This document shows positions 26,263 through 35,618 of a stretch of 64,000 nucleotides of DNA, in pieces (position 1 is the stretch's first letter; every line of letters begins with the position of its first letter). Below the pieces are notes generated by a model that ran no database searches, was not told the origin of the DNA, and saw only the letters and a list, made by a program, of their open reading frames with translations. Source of the stretch: JBCCQH01 sp039024435 (lineage in GTDB: Bacteria > Bacteroidota > Bacteroidia > J057 > JADKCL01). Location of the stretch: positions 1 to 64,000 of the forward strand of contig JBCCQH010000006.1 in NCBI GenBank assembly GCA_039024435.1, in the 5' to 3' direction. The translations under genes and the position numbers were made by a program.

Positions 26263-27551
26263 GTCCCACCTACGGCGAAATTCTCCAATACCTCTACGCT
26301 CGGCTGCCGATGTTTCAACGCGTCGGCGCCACCGCGTTTAAAAAAGACCTGTCGCGTACCCTTGCGTTGGCGAAGGAACTGGGCGATCCCCAGTTTGCTT
26401 ATCCCTGCATCCACGTCGCGGGAACCAACGGCAAAGGCTCGGTTTCCTCGATGCTGGCTTCCGTGTTGGTGGCCGCGGGCTACCGGACCGGACTGTACAC
26501 TTCCCCGCACCTGCGGAACTTTACGGAGCGCATCCGGATAGACGGGGAAGAGATGCCGCAAAAGGCGATCGTGGACTTTGTGGAAAGCAACCGTGACCTG
26601 GTTGAGCAGGTCGGCCCCAGTTTTTTTGAAGCGACCGTGGCAATGGCGTTTGCCCACTTTCGGGACCTGGCAGTCGACGTTGCCGTCATCGAGACCGGAT
26701 TGGGGGGACGCCTCGATTCCACGAATATTTTGCGGCCAGAATTGTGCGCCATCACGAACATTTCCCTGGACCACGCCGCTTATCTGGGCAATACCCGAGC
26801 GTTGATTGCCGGGGAAAAAGCGGGCATCATCAAGTCGGGGACACCGGTGATCATCGGGGAGAAAGACGCGGAAACCTGGCCGATTTTTGTTGAGAAGGCG
26901 GCTTCAGTGGCGGCACCGATAATGTTTGCCGGAGATCGGGTGGCGGTAGCTTCTCAGGAACGTGACCTGTTGCGGCAAACATTTCGGGTGGAGGCGCAAG
27001 GCGCTTACGGTTTCGAAACGGTAGGGCTCGATTTGCCGGGCTGGTACCAGGAAGAAAACATTCGAACGGCCCTGGCGGCGATTTTGGCGTTGCGGGACCA
27101 AGGCTGGAATCTGCCCGATGCCGCGGTTGTGGAAGGGTTGGCCCACGTTCGGCGCAATTCGGGCCTGCGGGGTCGGATGGAGCAACTCGGGGTACGTCCG
27201 CAGATTTTGGCGGATGTCGGGCACAACGAGGCAGCGCTACGGTGGATATTTGCCCAACTCAAAACGGTGCCCTTTGCGCGCCTGCACTTCGTACTGGGGG
27301 TTGTCCGGGACAAAGATCACGCCGCGATGTTTCCCTTGCTGCCTCGGGACGCGGAATATTACTTTGTGCGGCCTGCTGTCCCCCGGGGCTTGGCCGTAGA
27401 CAAGCTCACCGAAATGGCTACCGAAGCGGGACTTTTGGGCAAAAGCTACCCTTCCGTGGCGACGGGGTTGGCGGCAGCAAAAGCGGCGGCGGACCCGGAA
27501 GATCTCATTTTTGTGGGGGGAAGCACCTTCGTGGTTGCGGAGGTCGTCTGA
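26259..27551 (+). CDS. folC: bifunctional folylpolyglutamate/dihydrofolate synthase
   Basis: A 430-residue cytoplasmic Mur-ligase-type enzyme that adds glutamate to dihydropteroate and folates. GTNGKGSVSSML (about 49-60) is the P-loop; the conserved EKAGIIKSGTPVI and LGGRLDSTN motifs follow, and the C-terminal domain contains RGRMEQLG and DVGHNEAAL, the family's usual signature. The GTG start at 26259 overlaps the tonB stop in GTGA, so translation is probably coupled to tonB even though the functions are unrelated. The SDR gene follows 34 nt later. thyA and folA, the other folate genes, are at 53-54 kb. Confidence 0.93.
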   Translation: MSPTYGEILQYLYARLPMFQRVGATAFKKDLSRTLALAKELGDPQFAYPCIHVAGTNGKGSVSSMLASVLVAAGYRTGLYTSPHLRNFTERIRIDGEEMPQKAIVDFVESNRDLVEQVGPSFFEATVAMAFAHFRDLAVDVAVIETGLGGRLDSTNILRPELCAITNISLDHAAYLGNTRALIAGEKAGIIKSGTPVIIGEKDAETWPIFVEKAASVAAPIMFAGDRVAVASQERDLLRQTFRVEAQGAYGFETVGLDLPGWYQEENIRTALAAILALRDQGWNLPDAAVVEGLAHVRRNSGLRGRMEQLGVRPQILADVGHNEAALRWIFAQLKTVPFARLHFVLGVVRDKDHAAMFPLLPRDAEYYFVRPAVPRGLAVDKLTEMATEAGLLGKSYPSVATGLAAAKAAADPEDLIFVGGSTFVVAEVV

Positions 27552-27585
27552 AAAATCCCTATCTTCTTCCTTCAATCGCACACTT

Positions 27586-28377
27586 ATGGATCCAAAAGGC
27601 AAAGTCGCATTGGTGACGGGGGCTTCGCGCGGCATTGGGGCGGCCACGGCCATCGCATTGGGAAGGGCCGGGGCAGAGGTACTGCTGGTGGCGCGCACGG
27701 TGTCCGACCTGGAGCAGGTTGCCGCGAAAATCCGGAGCGCCGGAGGGAAAGCAGGCTCTTTTGCGGTGGATTTGACCGATCATCGGGCGATTGTGGCGAC
27801 CTGCCAGCGCATCCGGGAAGCCCACGGAACCCCGGATATCCTCGTCAACAATGCCGGGGCCGGCCGCTGGCTGTTCGTGCAGGAAACCCCCCACGCCGAA
27901 GCGGAAATGCTGGTCCGACTGCCCTATTTGGCCGCCTTTCAAATGACGCGGGAGTGGCTGCCCGGTATGCTGGAGCGGGGTTCCGGGCACATTGTCCTGG
28001 TCAATTCTCCCGCTTGCCTGCATCCCTGGGGAGGCTCGGCGGGCTATGCGGCCTCGCGCTGGGCCTTGCGGGGACTGGCGGAAGCCCTAAAAAGCGATTT
28101 GCATGGATCGGGAATCGATGTGTCCCACGTGATCATCGGCGAGGTAGACAGCGCCTACTGGCAGGCCAATCCGGGAACGCGGGAGCGGGTGCCCCAAATC
28201 GCAAAATTCATCCCCAAGTCCACGGTGGAACAGGCGGCGGGCTACATTTTGACCGCGATCCGCCGCCGCAAACACGAGTTCGTTCGGCCTTACCGGTTGC
28301 TGCTTCTGCGCTGGTCGCTTTGGCTAGCGCCGGGCATCAGCAAGTACCTGATACGGGTCGGGAGTTACCGTCCTTAG
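27586..28377 (+). CDS. short-chain dehydrogenase/reductase with Arg in place of the catalytic Lys
   Basis: A 263-residue protein with a Rossmann NAD(P) fold: TGASRGIG (about 12-19), the NNAG motif (NNAGAG) and a catalytic Ser in VLVNSPAC. At the position of the YxxxK motif the sequence reads YAASRW (codons TAT GCG GCC TCG CGC): the Tyr is kept but the Lys is Arg. The C-terminal part is basic with several aromatic residues, which may contact a membrane. The ATG at 27586 starts at the fold; an earlier ATG at 27511 only extends into folC. Most likely an oxidoreductase of unknown substrate; activity should be tested because of the K to R change. Confidence 0.85.
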   Translation: MDPKGKVALVTGASRGIGAATAIALGRAGAEVLLVARTVSDLEQVAAKIRSAGGKAGSFAVDLTDHRAIVATCQRIREAHGTPDILVNNAGAGRWLFVQETPHAEAEMLVRLPYLAAFQMTREWLPGMLERGSGHIVLVNSPACLHPWGGSAGYAASRWALRGLAEALKSDLHGSGIDVSHVIIGEVDSAYWQANPGTRERVPQIAKFIPKSTVEQAAGYILTAIRRRKHEFVRPYRLLLLRWSLWLAPGISKYLIRVGSYRP

Positions 28378-28482
28378 AGGCGGGGAAGTGCTCGACGCGG
28401 AGGTACATTTCCCGGAAAATAGCCACCGGAATCCCCGGGAAACTTGTGCCCTCGGAGGCGCATCGCTTATCGGTTTTTTCTC

Positions 28483-28490
28483 CATATTTG
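28483..28490 (+). promoter_or_regulatory. -7 promoter element of mazG
   Basis: CATATTTG, one mismatch from TAnnTTTG, ends 4 nt before the ATG at 28495, again predicting a leaderless mRNA. Confidence 0.5.
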
Positions 28491-28494
28491 CAGC

Positions 28495-29292
28495 ATGAAT
28501 ACGCGACTCCTCGAATCCTTTCAAAAGCTGTACGACGTGGTCCACGAACTCCGGGAAAAGTGCCCCTGGGACCGCGAGCAAACCAAAGAAAGCCTCCGCC
28601 ATCTCACCATCGAAGAGACCTACGAACTCTCCGAAGCGATTCTCGACGACAACTGGGATGAAATCAAGGTGGAGCTGGGCGACGTGCTGTTGCACATCCT
28701 GTTTTACGCCCGAATCGCCCGGGAACTCGAGGAGTTTGACACCGCAGACATGATGGACCAACTGCGGGAAAAACTCATTCGCCGCCATCCTCACATCTAC
28801 GGTGATTTGCAGCTCGAAGGCTCCGATGCGGTGGTCCGCAATTGGGAGCAAATCAAGATGAAGGAGAAGAAGGACAAAAAGTACACGATTTTGGGCGGTG
28901 TTCCGAAAGGATTGCCCGCGCTCATCAAAGCCTATCGGATGCAGGAGAAAGTCAGCAGTGTGGGATTTGACTGGGACACCCGCGATCAGGTCTGGGACAA
29001 GGTGGAAGAGGAAGTCGGTGAATTCCGCGATGAAGTGGTCAAACTTGAGGCCGGAACGGGGGACAAGGCGGCTATGGAGCAAGAATTCGGGGATTTGCTG
29101 TTCGCGCTGATCAACTATGCACGCTTTCTCGACATCAATCCCGAGGATGCGCTGGAAAAGACGAATCTCAAATTCAAAAACCGATTTGATTTTCTGGAAG
29201 CCGAAGTCAAAGCCCAGGAGGGCGACTTAAAGGCGATGTCCCTCGCGGAAATGGATGCGATCTGGGACCAAGCAAAGAAGATTTACAAATAG
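28495..29292 (+). CDS. mazG: nucleoside triphosphate pyrophosphohydrolase
   Basis: A 265-residue all-helical protein with two MazG domains. It starts LLESFQKLYDVVHELREKCPWDREQT; the first domain contains EETYELSEAI (Glu-rich metal site) and the second contains EEVGEFRDEVVKLE. MazG hydrolyses NTPs and dNTPs to NMP and pyrophosphate and so cleans the nucleotide pool and lowers alarmone levels. Length equals the usual two-domain form. The frame extends upstream to 28444, but homology and the promoter element fix the start at 28495. It converges with the TPR membrane protein with only 3 nt between stops. Confidence 0.95.
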   Translation: MNTRLLESFQKLYDVVHELREKCPWDREQTKESLRHLTIEETYELSEAILDDNWDEIKVELGDVLLHILFYARIARELEEFDTADMMDQLREKLIRRHPHIYGDLQLEGSDAVVRNWEQIKMKEKKDKKYTILGGVPKGLPALIKAYRMQEKVSSVGFDWDTRDQVWDKVEEEVGEFRDEVVKLEAGTGDKAAMEQEFGDLLFALINYARFLDINPEDALEKTNLKFKNRFDFLEAEVKAQEGDLKAMSLAEMDAIWDQAKKIYK

Positions 29293-29295
29293 CCT

Positions 29296-31461
29296 TTACT
29301 GCGGGGTCGCGGCCGGGCGCAGGGCTGGATTCAGGGCGTAGGCCCGCTCAAAGTTCTGCTGCGCCTGCCCCGGATCGCCCAATTGCTGGTAAGTAATTCC
29401 CAGGTTGAAGTACAGTTTTGCGCCGTTGGGCACCGATTTCAGTCCGTTTTGGAAGGCTTGTAGGGCGCGGTTGAAGTCGCCTTTCATCGCGTAGGCGATG
29501 CCCAGATTTTCGTGGAAGCCTTCCTCGGTGGGTTTGAGGGCAATCGCCCGCTGGGCGTAGGCAATGGCTTGGTCGAGTCGTCCGAAAAACTTTCCTTGAA
29601 GCATGGCGATTTTGCCCAGGGCATCCGCGTTTTTGGGATTGAGGGTCACGGCCCGCTCAAAGGCGTAGATTGCGGAATCGGGTTTGCCCCATTCTTCGTA
29701 GGCGATCCCGGCCTCGTACCAATAGGTATCTGATTGGGGGCGGCGGGCAGCGGCCTGTCGGTAATATTCAGTTGCGCGGTCGTAGCGCTTCAGCTTGCTG
29801 GCGGTGACCGCGGCGTTTTGGTAGGCATCTATGAGCCCGGGGCGATGGAAGATCGCGGTCTGAAAGCAGTTCAGCGCCTTTTCGTATTGGGCATTGCGGT
29901 TGAACCAGGCGTTTCCGAGCAGGAGCCAGGCTTGGCCGTGTTCGGGATAAATCTCGGTGGCGGCTTGCAAATGGCCAATTGCTTCGTCGAGATAGGCGTC
30001 GCGCTGGGCGGGTGGGGGCAGGGGCGCAGTGGTTGCGGCATCGACCAGGGCCCCACCCGCGGCCGTGCGCACCTTGGCGGAATTGGGACTGTGGTAGACA
30101 TCAGTCGTAAACAGCGTAAAGTTGTCCTTCCAATCGGGATTGCGCACCACGGTACGAACTGCAAACAAGGCGGCCAGGACGCCCACAACCGCGTAGTCCA
30201 ACGCAGGTTGTTGCATTCGCCCAGACAAGCGACGCAATAGAATCACTCCCGCCAGCAGAAATCCCACCGAGGGCACGAAGAGGAAGCGTTCGCCCATGGT
30301 TGTCCCCACGGTCACGGCGATATTCGATACCAAGGCCAGACTCAGGAAAAACCACCACATCCCAAATGCCGCGGGGTGGCGCCGGACCGATCCGTAAACC
30401 GTGAGGCCTAGCAAACCGAGGTAGATCACGCTGGGGAGCAAGGCGTTCAGACTCCCCCAACCGATGATCGGCACTTGGTTGAAGTAATAATCGTGGCTGA
30501 GGGTCAGCGGGAGAAACAATTTCCCCAGATAGATCCCCAAGGTATGTGCCACCGTGGCGAGCCGTTCCCCAAAACTGGCGTAGATGAAGGGATCATTCAA
30601 GATTTCATCGGTGGTGCCCGTCGCGGTCAGATCCACCACTGTGCTGCGGAGGGCGAGGTAGAGGGCGGTCGGCAGGATGAGTCCCGCGCCGACGAAGAGG
30701 TAGTGCCGAACCTGGGCGACTTTTGGGTAAAAAAACCAGATTGCCAGGGGAACGATCAGCACAAAGGGCAAGGCGGTTTCTTTGGCGAGGAGGGCGAGGA
30801 AAAAGGCGATGGTACCAATCCCCAACCAGAGGTATTTTGATTCGCGGACCCAGCGGAGCAGCGCGTACGCCGCCGCAAAAATGAATAAAAGGGCCAGGAT
30901 CTCGTCGCGGCCCTTGATGTTGGCGACGACCTCGGTGTGCAGCGGATGCACTACGTACAATAGCGAGGCGAGGAAAGGAATGCCGGTCCACCAAGGTTTG
31001 GGATCGGTGACCGGGAAAAGCTGGCGCAACAGAAAAAAGAGCAACACCGCGCTCAGCGCGTAGAGCAGCACATTGATGAAATGGGAAACGCCCGGATTTG
31101 GGCCAAAGAACTCGATCTCCAGGGCAAAAGTCGCGATTGAAAGCGGACGGTAGCGCCCTCCGGCTACGAGGTTCTTCTTCTGTTGGAAATATCCTTCAAA
31201 GGCATCGGTGGAAAATATTTTCCCCAAGCCCGCCGTGCCCTCCTGGGTATAGACGTTCTCGGTGATGACAATCGCATCGTCGAGGGCGTAGTCGTGGGAG
31301 AAGGTATTGGCGTAAAGGAGGAAACTCAGCAAAAAAAGAATTGCTGGTGGAACCCACACCCGGTAATCGATCACAGTCCTCTCATTTTGAGGGGCTTTCG
31401 TGGCGATTTTGCGGGAAGTTTGTTTTCCGGAAGAATGTTTTCGTTGCGACTTTCTGGCCAT
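29296..31461 (-). CDS. TMTC-like membrane protein with C-terminal TPR repeats
   Basis: A 721-residue protein. A Lys/Arg-rich start is followed by about 11 membrane segments (about 38-430). The first extramembrane loop has the acidic pair in DYALDDAIVI, and later come HPLHTEVVANIKGRDEIL and AKETALPFVLI, the layout of the GT105 (TMTC/POMT-like GT-C) family, which in animals O-mannosylates cadherins. The soluble C-terminal part (about 470-710) consists of TPR units (for example LIDAYQNAAVTASKLKRYD and GIAYEEWGKPDSAIYAFERA). So it is probably an inner-membrane glycosyltransferase whose TPRs face the periplasm and use a lipid-linked sugar donor. Specificity unknown. Start at 31461. Confidence 0.8.
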   Translation of the reverse strand: MARKSQRKHSSGKQTSRKIATKAPQNERTVIDYRVWVPPAILFLLSFLLYANTFSHDYALDDAIVITENVYTQEGTAGLGKIFSTDAFEGYFQQKKNLVAGGRYRPLSIATFALEIEFFGPNPGVSHFINVLLYALSAVLLFFLLRQLFPVTDPKPWWTGIPFLASLLYVVHPLHTEVVANIKGRDEILALLFIFAAAYALLRWVRESKYLWLGIGTIAFFLALLAKETALPFVLIVPLAIWFFYPKVAQVRHYLFVGAGLILPTALYLALRSTVVDLTATGTTDEILNDPFIYASFGERLATVAHTLGIYLGKLFLPLTLSHDYYFNQVPIIGWGSLNALLPSVIYLGLLGLTVYGSVRRHPAAFGMWWFFLSLALVSNIAVTVGTTMGERFLFVPSVGFLLAGVILLRRLSGRMQQPALDYAVVGVLAALFAVRTVVRNPDWKDNFTLFTTDVYHSPNSAKVRTAAGGALVDAATTAPLPPPAQRDAYLDEAIGHLQAATEIYPEHGQAWLLLGNAWFNRNAQYEKALNCFQTAIFHRPGLIDAYQNAAVTASKLKRYDRATEYYRQAAARRPQSDTYWYEAGIAYEEWGKPDSAIYAFERAVTLNPKNADALGKIAMLQGKFFGRLDQAIAYAQRAIALKPTEEGFHENLGIAYAMKGDFNRALQAFQNGLKSVPNGAKLYFNLGITYQQLGDPGQAQQNFERAYALNPALRPAATPQ

Positions 31462-31617
31462 TCAACCATAATTTCGGTGGAAGGACAAAATATGCAATTT
31501 TTATGAAACGAAAATTTTACGTAATATGCTTATTGTAAAAAGTACACTTAGGTATTGGCTCACGTTTTGGGCCGATTTTTGTGAATTTGACGTTTCTAAT
31601 ACCAATACGTACCGCGC

Positions 31618-33411
31618 ATGTCATTCTCTACAATTGACCTCGTAATACTGGGTGTCTATCTCGTCGCGATGATGGCCCTCGGACTGTGGCTGTCCCGCAG
31701 CAAAGATGGAGATGGGGGAACTCAGGAATATTTTCTCGCCGGTAAATCATTGCCCTGGTGGGCGATCGGCGCCTCGTTGATCGCCTCAAACATTTCTACC
31801 GAGCAAATTCTGGCCATGAACGGGTCGGGTTACGAAGTGGGTATGGCGATTGCGGGCTACGAACTATTGGCGGCCTTGACCCTGATCATCGTCGCAAAAT
31901 TCTTTTTGCCAATTTTTATCCACAAGGAAATCTACACGATGCCGCAGTTCTTGGAGCGGCGTTTCGACGGTCGGGTCCGCAGTGTCCTGTCGGTCTTTTG
32001 GGTGGCCCTGTTTGTCTTCGTGAATATCACCTCGGTTCTGTACCTCGGTGGCCTGGCCATCCAAAGCATTTTGGGCGTGCCGTTGATCGTGGGGATCATC
32101 GGACTGGTCATTTATTCGGCCGCATTTTCCATTTTTGGGGGATTGAAGGCAGTGGTCTGGACCGACGTGGTCCAGGTCGTAGTCCTGGTGATTGGTGGAT
32201 TGATCGCAACCTACTTGGTGGTCTCCGCCGTGGGCGATGGCAGTTTCCTTGCCGGGATGAGTACCATCTGGGAACAGGCTCCCGAACGTTTTGATATGGT
32301 ATTTGACATCGATGATACCTACGTCGATACGTCGACCGGAGAAACAAAATCGGCTTACGATCTGCTCCCGGGAGTCACAGTAATCATGGGCGGGATGTGG
32401 ATCGCCAATCTGTACTACTGGGGCAGCAATCAGTACATCATTCAGCGGGCCCTGGCGGCAAAAACGCTCGGGGAAGCTCAAAAAGGCGTTGCCTTTGCTG
32501 GTTTGCTGAAGCTGGGGATGCCCTTCATCGTGGTTTTGCCCGGAATCGCCGGTTACGTACTGGGAGCCGAAATCGAGAAAGCCGACCAAATCTTCCCCTG
32601 GGTACTCAATGAACACGTGATCATCGGGGTCAAGGGACTCGTCATGGCGGCTCTGGTGGCGGCAGTCGGCTCTTCCATCAGTTCGATGGTCAACAGTGCG
32701 ACGACCATTTTCACCCTCGACATCTACCGTCCTCTCATCAATAAGGGTCAGAGCGAGGCCCATTACGTGCGGGTCGGCAAGATCGTGGCGGCGATCTGCT
32801 TGGTGATTGGAGCCTTGATCGGACCGGCGCTGGATAGCCTTGGCCAGGTCTTCCAGTACATTCAGGAATACACGGGCTTTATCAGCCCCGGTGTGGTCGC
32901 CGTCTTCTTGTTCGGGATGTTCTGGCGCCGCACGACTTCGAATGCCGCGTTGGCGGTGGTAATTCTGGCGATTCCGCTCTCCTTGGGCATCCGTCTGGGT
33001 TTCCCCGATGTCCCCTTCCTGGACCGTATGGGGATCACATTCCTCTTGTGCTCGGCGCTGCTGGTGATCATTTCCCTGCTGGATACTGGAGCCGTCAAAG
33101 AGGTCAGCCTGGAAAAAGATGCCGATCCGGGGCCTTCCGGTTTGCGCTTGGGCTTGATCGTTTCCATGATTGTCATCGGAGGGGTTACTGCAGTTAAAAT
33201 CCTGGTGGAAGGCGTCATCAATCCCTGGGTGGCGGTGCTGACCCTCTCGCTTTTGGCGGTAGCCGGTGGGCTGTTGCTCTTTACCAAAGAGCGCTCGGAC
33301 CGCAATGGGGTGGTCTATCCCAGTGGGCTGTTCCAGACTTCGACCATGTTCAATGTATCGGCAACGGCAATTGTGCTCGTCTTGGCATTGATTTACGCCA
33401 TTCTTTGGTAG
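31618..33411 (+). CDS. sodium/solute symporter (SSS/SGLT family), probable galactose importer
   Basis: A 597-residue inner-membrane protein with about 13-14 membrane segments. The start (DLVILGVYLVAMMALGLWLS), the loop QEYFLAGKSLPWWAIGASLIASNIS and the FGGLKAVVWTDVVQ segment are typical of the sugar-transporting SGLT branch; the family uses the Na+ gradient. galK begins 12 nt after its stop and galT follows, so galactose is the best guess for the substrate. The upstream gap of 156 nt should contain the control region; I found no clear palindrome there. No repressor gene is adjacent. Glucose, myo-inositol or sialic acid cannot be ruled out from the family alone. Confidence 0.88.
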   Translation: MSFSTIDLVILGVYLVAMMALGLWLSRSKDGDGGTQEYFLAGKSLPWWAIGASLIASNISTEQILAMNGSGYEVGMAIAGYELLAALTLIIVAKFFLPIFIHKEIYTMPQFLERRFDGRVRSVLSVFWVALFVFVNITSVLYLGGLAIQSILGVPLIVGIIGLVIYSAAFSIFGGLKAVVWTDVVQVVVLVIGGLIATYLVVSAVGDGSFLAGMSTIWEQAPERFDMVFDIDDTYVDTSTGETKSAYDLLPGVTVIMGGMWIANLYYWGSNQYIIQRALAAKTLGEAQKGVAFAGLLKLGMPFIVVLPGIAGYVLGAEIEKADQIFPWVLNEHVIIGVKGLVMAALVAAVGSSISSMVNSATTIFTLDIYRPLINKGQSEAHYVRVGKIVAAICLVIGALIGPALDSLGQVFQYIQEYTGFISPGVVAVFLFGMFWRRTTSNAALAVVILAIPLSLGIRLGFPDVPFLDRMGITFLLCSALLVIISLLDTGAVKEVSLEKDADPGPSGLRLGLIVSMIVIGGVTAVKILVEGVINPWVAVLTLSLLAVAGGLLLFTKERSDRNGVVYPSGLFQTSTMFNVSATAIVLVLALIYAILW

Positions 33412-33423
33412 TAAATTGCGGGT

Positions 33424-34590
33424 ATGGAACAAGTGCGGCAAGCTTTTTACGAGGAGTTCGGCGAACCCGAACTCCTCGTGCATTCTCCGGGACGCATCAA
33501 TTTTATCGGTGGTCATACCGATTACCACGAAGGTTTCGTCCTGCCGGCGGCGATTGAATCCGGGTTGGGATTTGTTCTGCGTCGGAATGGAACGCCTGAT
33601 CGGGCCCGGGTGCGGGCAATGAATGTCCGGGCCGAATCCCATTTTGACATCGGGGCGGTGCCGGCAACTTCGGAAAAGTGGGAGCGCTACGTCAAGGGCA
33701 TGACCGTGCTGATGCGGGAACGGCTGCCGCAACTCGAAGGATTCGATCTGGTTTTTGGTGGGGATCTACCGATTGGGGCGGGGCTATCTTCCTCCGCGGC
33801 GCTGTGCTGCGGTTTGGGTTTGGGCTTGAATGCCCTGGCCGGAGGTAACCTGGATCGGTTGGAGATCGCCCGTCTGGCACAAACCGCGGAGCACCGTTAC
33901 GCTGGCGTGAAGTGTGGCCTGCTGGACCAGATGGCAGTCCTGTTCGCGAAACCGGACTATGCATTGTTCATTGACTGCCGGAGCCAGAAGTTTCGGGCCA
34001 TTCCTTTGGCTCTGCGGGACCACGCGTTGGTGCTGATTGATTCGCGGGTGCGGCACGATCATGCGGAGTCGGGGTACAACCAACGGGTAGCGGAAACGGC
34101 GCAGGGCCTTGCGGTGATTCGGAAAGAGTACCCCCACGTGGCCGCGCTCCGTGATGTCGACCAAGAAATGTTGCGTGCGGTTTCCGAAAAGATGCCGCCG
34201 GAAGTACTCGCCCGTTGCCTGTACGTAGTTGCGGAAAATCGGCGGGTGGAAAGCGCCGTGGAACATCTGGAAAACGGACAATTGGGAGAATTTGGTGAGC
34301 TGATGTTCGAAACCCACCTGGGTTTGCGCGACCTGTACCGGGTAAGTTGCCCGGAACTGGATTTTCTCGCGGAGATGTCAGCGTTGTTTTCCGGCTGTGT
34401 GGGCGCGCGCATGGTCGGGGGCGGTTTCGGCGGAAATCTGCTGGCCATTGTGGAACGTAGCGCGGTGGACCGCTACATCGGGGGAATCACCCAGCGCTTC
34501 GCCGAGCATTTTGGGAAATCGGTCGCCGTCCGCACCATCATGATGGGAGCGGGGGCAACGGTGGAACGGATAGGGGGAGTGGATGTTTGA
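33424..34590 (+). CDS. galK: galactokinase
   Basis: A 388-residue cytoplasmic enzyme of the GHMP kinase family, making galactose-1-phosphate from galactose and ATP, the first step of the Leloir pathway. Motifs in order: the galactokinase signature GRINFIGGHTDYHEGFVLPA (about 22-41), the ATP loop GAGLSSSAAL (about 120-129), the substrate-site AGVKCGLLDQMAVL, and the third GHMP motif ARMVGGGFGGNLLAIV. All are intact. It starts 12 nt after the symporter and overlaps galT by 8 nt, which implies one operon. Confidence 0.96.
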   Translation: MEQVRQAFYEEFGEPELLVHSPGRINFIGGHTDYHEGFVLPAAIESGLGFVLRRNGTPDRARVRAMNVRAESHFDIGAVPATSEKWERYVKGMTVLMRERLPQLEGFDLVFGGDLPIGAGLSSSAALCCGLGLGLNALAGGNLDRLEIARLAQTAEHRYAGVKCGLLDQMAVLFAKPDYALFIDCRSQKFRAIPLALRDHALVLIDSRVRHDHAESGYNQRVAETAQGLAVIRKEYPHVAALRDVDQEMLRAVSEKMPPEVLARCLYVVAENRRVESAVEHLENGQLGEFGELMFETHLGLRDLYRVSCPELDFLAEMSALFSGCVGARMVGGGFGGNLLAIVERSAVDRYIGGITQRFAEHFGKSVAVRTIMMGAGATVERIGGVDV

Positions 34591-35605
34591 CCGGCAGCAG
34601 CACCCGCACCGGCGATTCAATCCTCTGACCGGCGACTGGGTACTCGTATCTCCCCACCGAACCAAGCGGCCCTGGCAGGGCAAAACCGAACGCCCCCCGG
34701 AACGCGTCCGGCCCCGCTACGACGCAAATTGTTACCTCTGTCCGGGCAATACCCGCGCAAACGGCGAAAAAAATCCCGATTACACCGACGTTTTTGTCTT
34801 CACGAATGATTTCGCGGCTTTGTTGCCGGAAACACCCCCGGCGGTGGAGGACGATGGATTGTTTCGGGCGGAGGCAGAACCGGGCATCTGCCGGGTGATC
34901 TGCTTTTCTCCAGACCACAGCCAAACCCTTGCCGATATGCCGGTGGCGGCGATTGACCGGGTCATCCAGGTGTGGCAAGCGGAATACCGGTCTCTGGGCG
35001 AGCGGGAAATGATTCGCCACGTGCAGATTTTTGAGAACAAGGGAGCCCTGATGGGGTGCAGCAATCCCCATCCCCACGGTCAGATTTGGGCGCAGTACTC
35101 GATTCCGGAGGTGATCCGGGAGATGACCCGGCGACAAGCGAAATATTTTGCCCAATGCGGCCGGACGCTATTGGGAGACTGCCTGGAAAAGGAATTGCGG
35201 GCGGAAGAGCGAATTGTCGCGGCAAATGATGCTTTGGTCGCCTGGGTGCCCTTCTGGGCGGTGTGGCCCTTCGAGATCATGATAGCCCCACGGCGGCCCC
35301 AGCGCGATATTTTGGATTTGACGGAGCAGGAGCGGGGCCAATTTGCGGCGCTGGTGCGGCAGGTCACGGCGGCCTACGACCGTTTGTTTCAGACTTCATT
35401 TCCCTATTCTGCGGGCCTGCGGCAGCGCCCTACGGATGGCGGAGAGTATCCGGGCTGGCACTGGCATTTGAGTTTTTTCCCGCCTTTGCTGCGCTCGGCG
35501 ACGGTGAAAAAGTTCATGGTAGGCTACGAAATGTTTGCCATGCCGCAGCGTGACATCACCGCCGAACAGGCTGCGGCCCGTTTGCGGACCTGCGTAGCAA
35601 TGTAA
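34583..35605 (+). CDS. galT: galactose-1-phosphate uridylyltransferase
   Basis: A 340-residue HIT-superfamily enzyme that transfers UMP from UDP-glucose to galactose-1-phosphate. A zinc site begins CYLCPGN (two cysteines, around residue 50) and the catalytic NPHPHGQIWA motif carries the HPH triplet whose second His is the nucleophile. FNPLTGDWVLVSPHR near the start and HWHLSFFPPLLRSA near the end are typical. The start overlaps the end of galK by 8 nt. The galactose operon ends here; galE and galM are not in the window. It converges with the next gene with 13 nt between stops. Confidence 0.96.
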   Translation: MFDRQQHPHRRFNPLTGDWVLVSPHRTKRPWQGKTERPPERVRPRYDANCYLCPGNTRANGEKNPDYTDVFVFTNDFAALLPETPPAVEDDGLFRAEAEPGICRVICFSPDHSQTLADMPVAAIDRVIQVWQAEYRSLGEREMIRHVQIFENKGALMGCSNPHPHGQIWAQYSIPEVIREMTRRQAKYFAQCGRTLLGDCLEKELRAEERIVAANDALVAWVPFWAVWPFEIMIAPRRPQRDILDLTEQERGQFAALVRQVTAAYDRLFQTSFPYSAGLRQRPTDGGEYPGWHWHLSFFPPLLRSATVKKFMVGYEMFAMPQRDITAEQAAARLRTCVAM

Positions 35606-35618
35606 TTCGCAATCAATC

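Noticed and set aside
28362..28377. String CCTTAGAGGCGG at the end of the SDR gene resembling a MITE end
   Set aside because: Only one short match that overlaps the stop codon, with no matching second end or hairpin nearby.
31864..33732. Very long open frame (over 600 codons) on the minus strand
   Set aside because: It lies antisense to the symporter and galK genes; the composition is biased His/Arg/Asp-rich as expected of an antisense shadow in GC-rich DNA.
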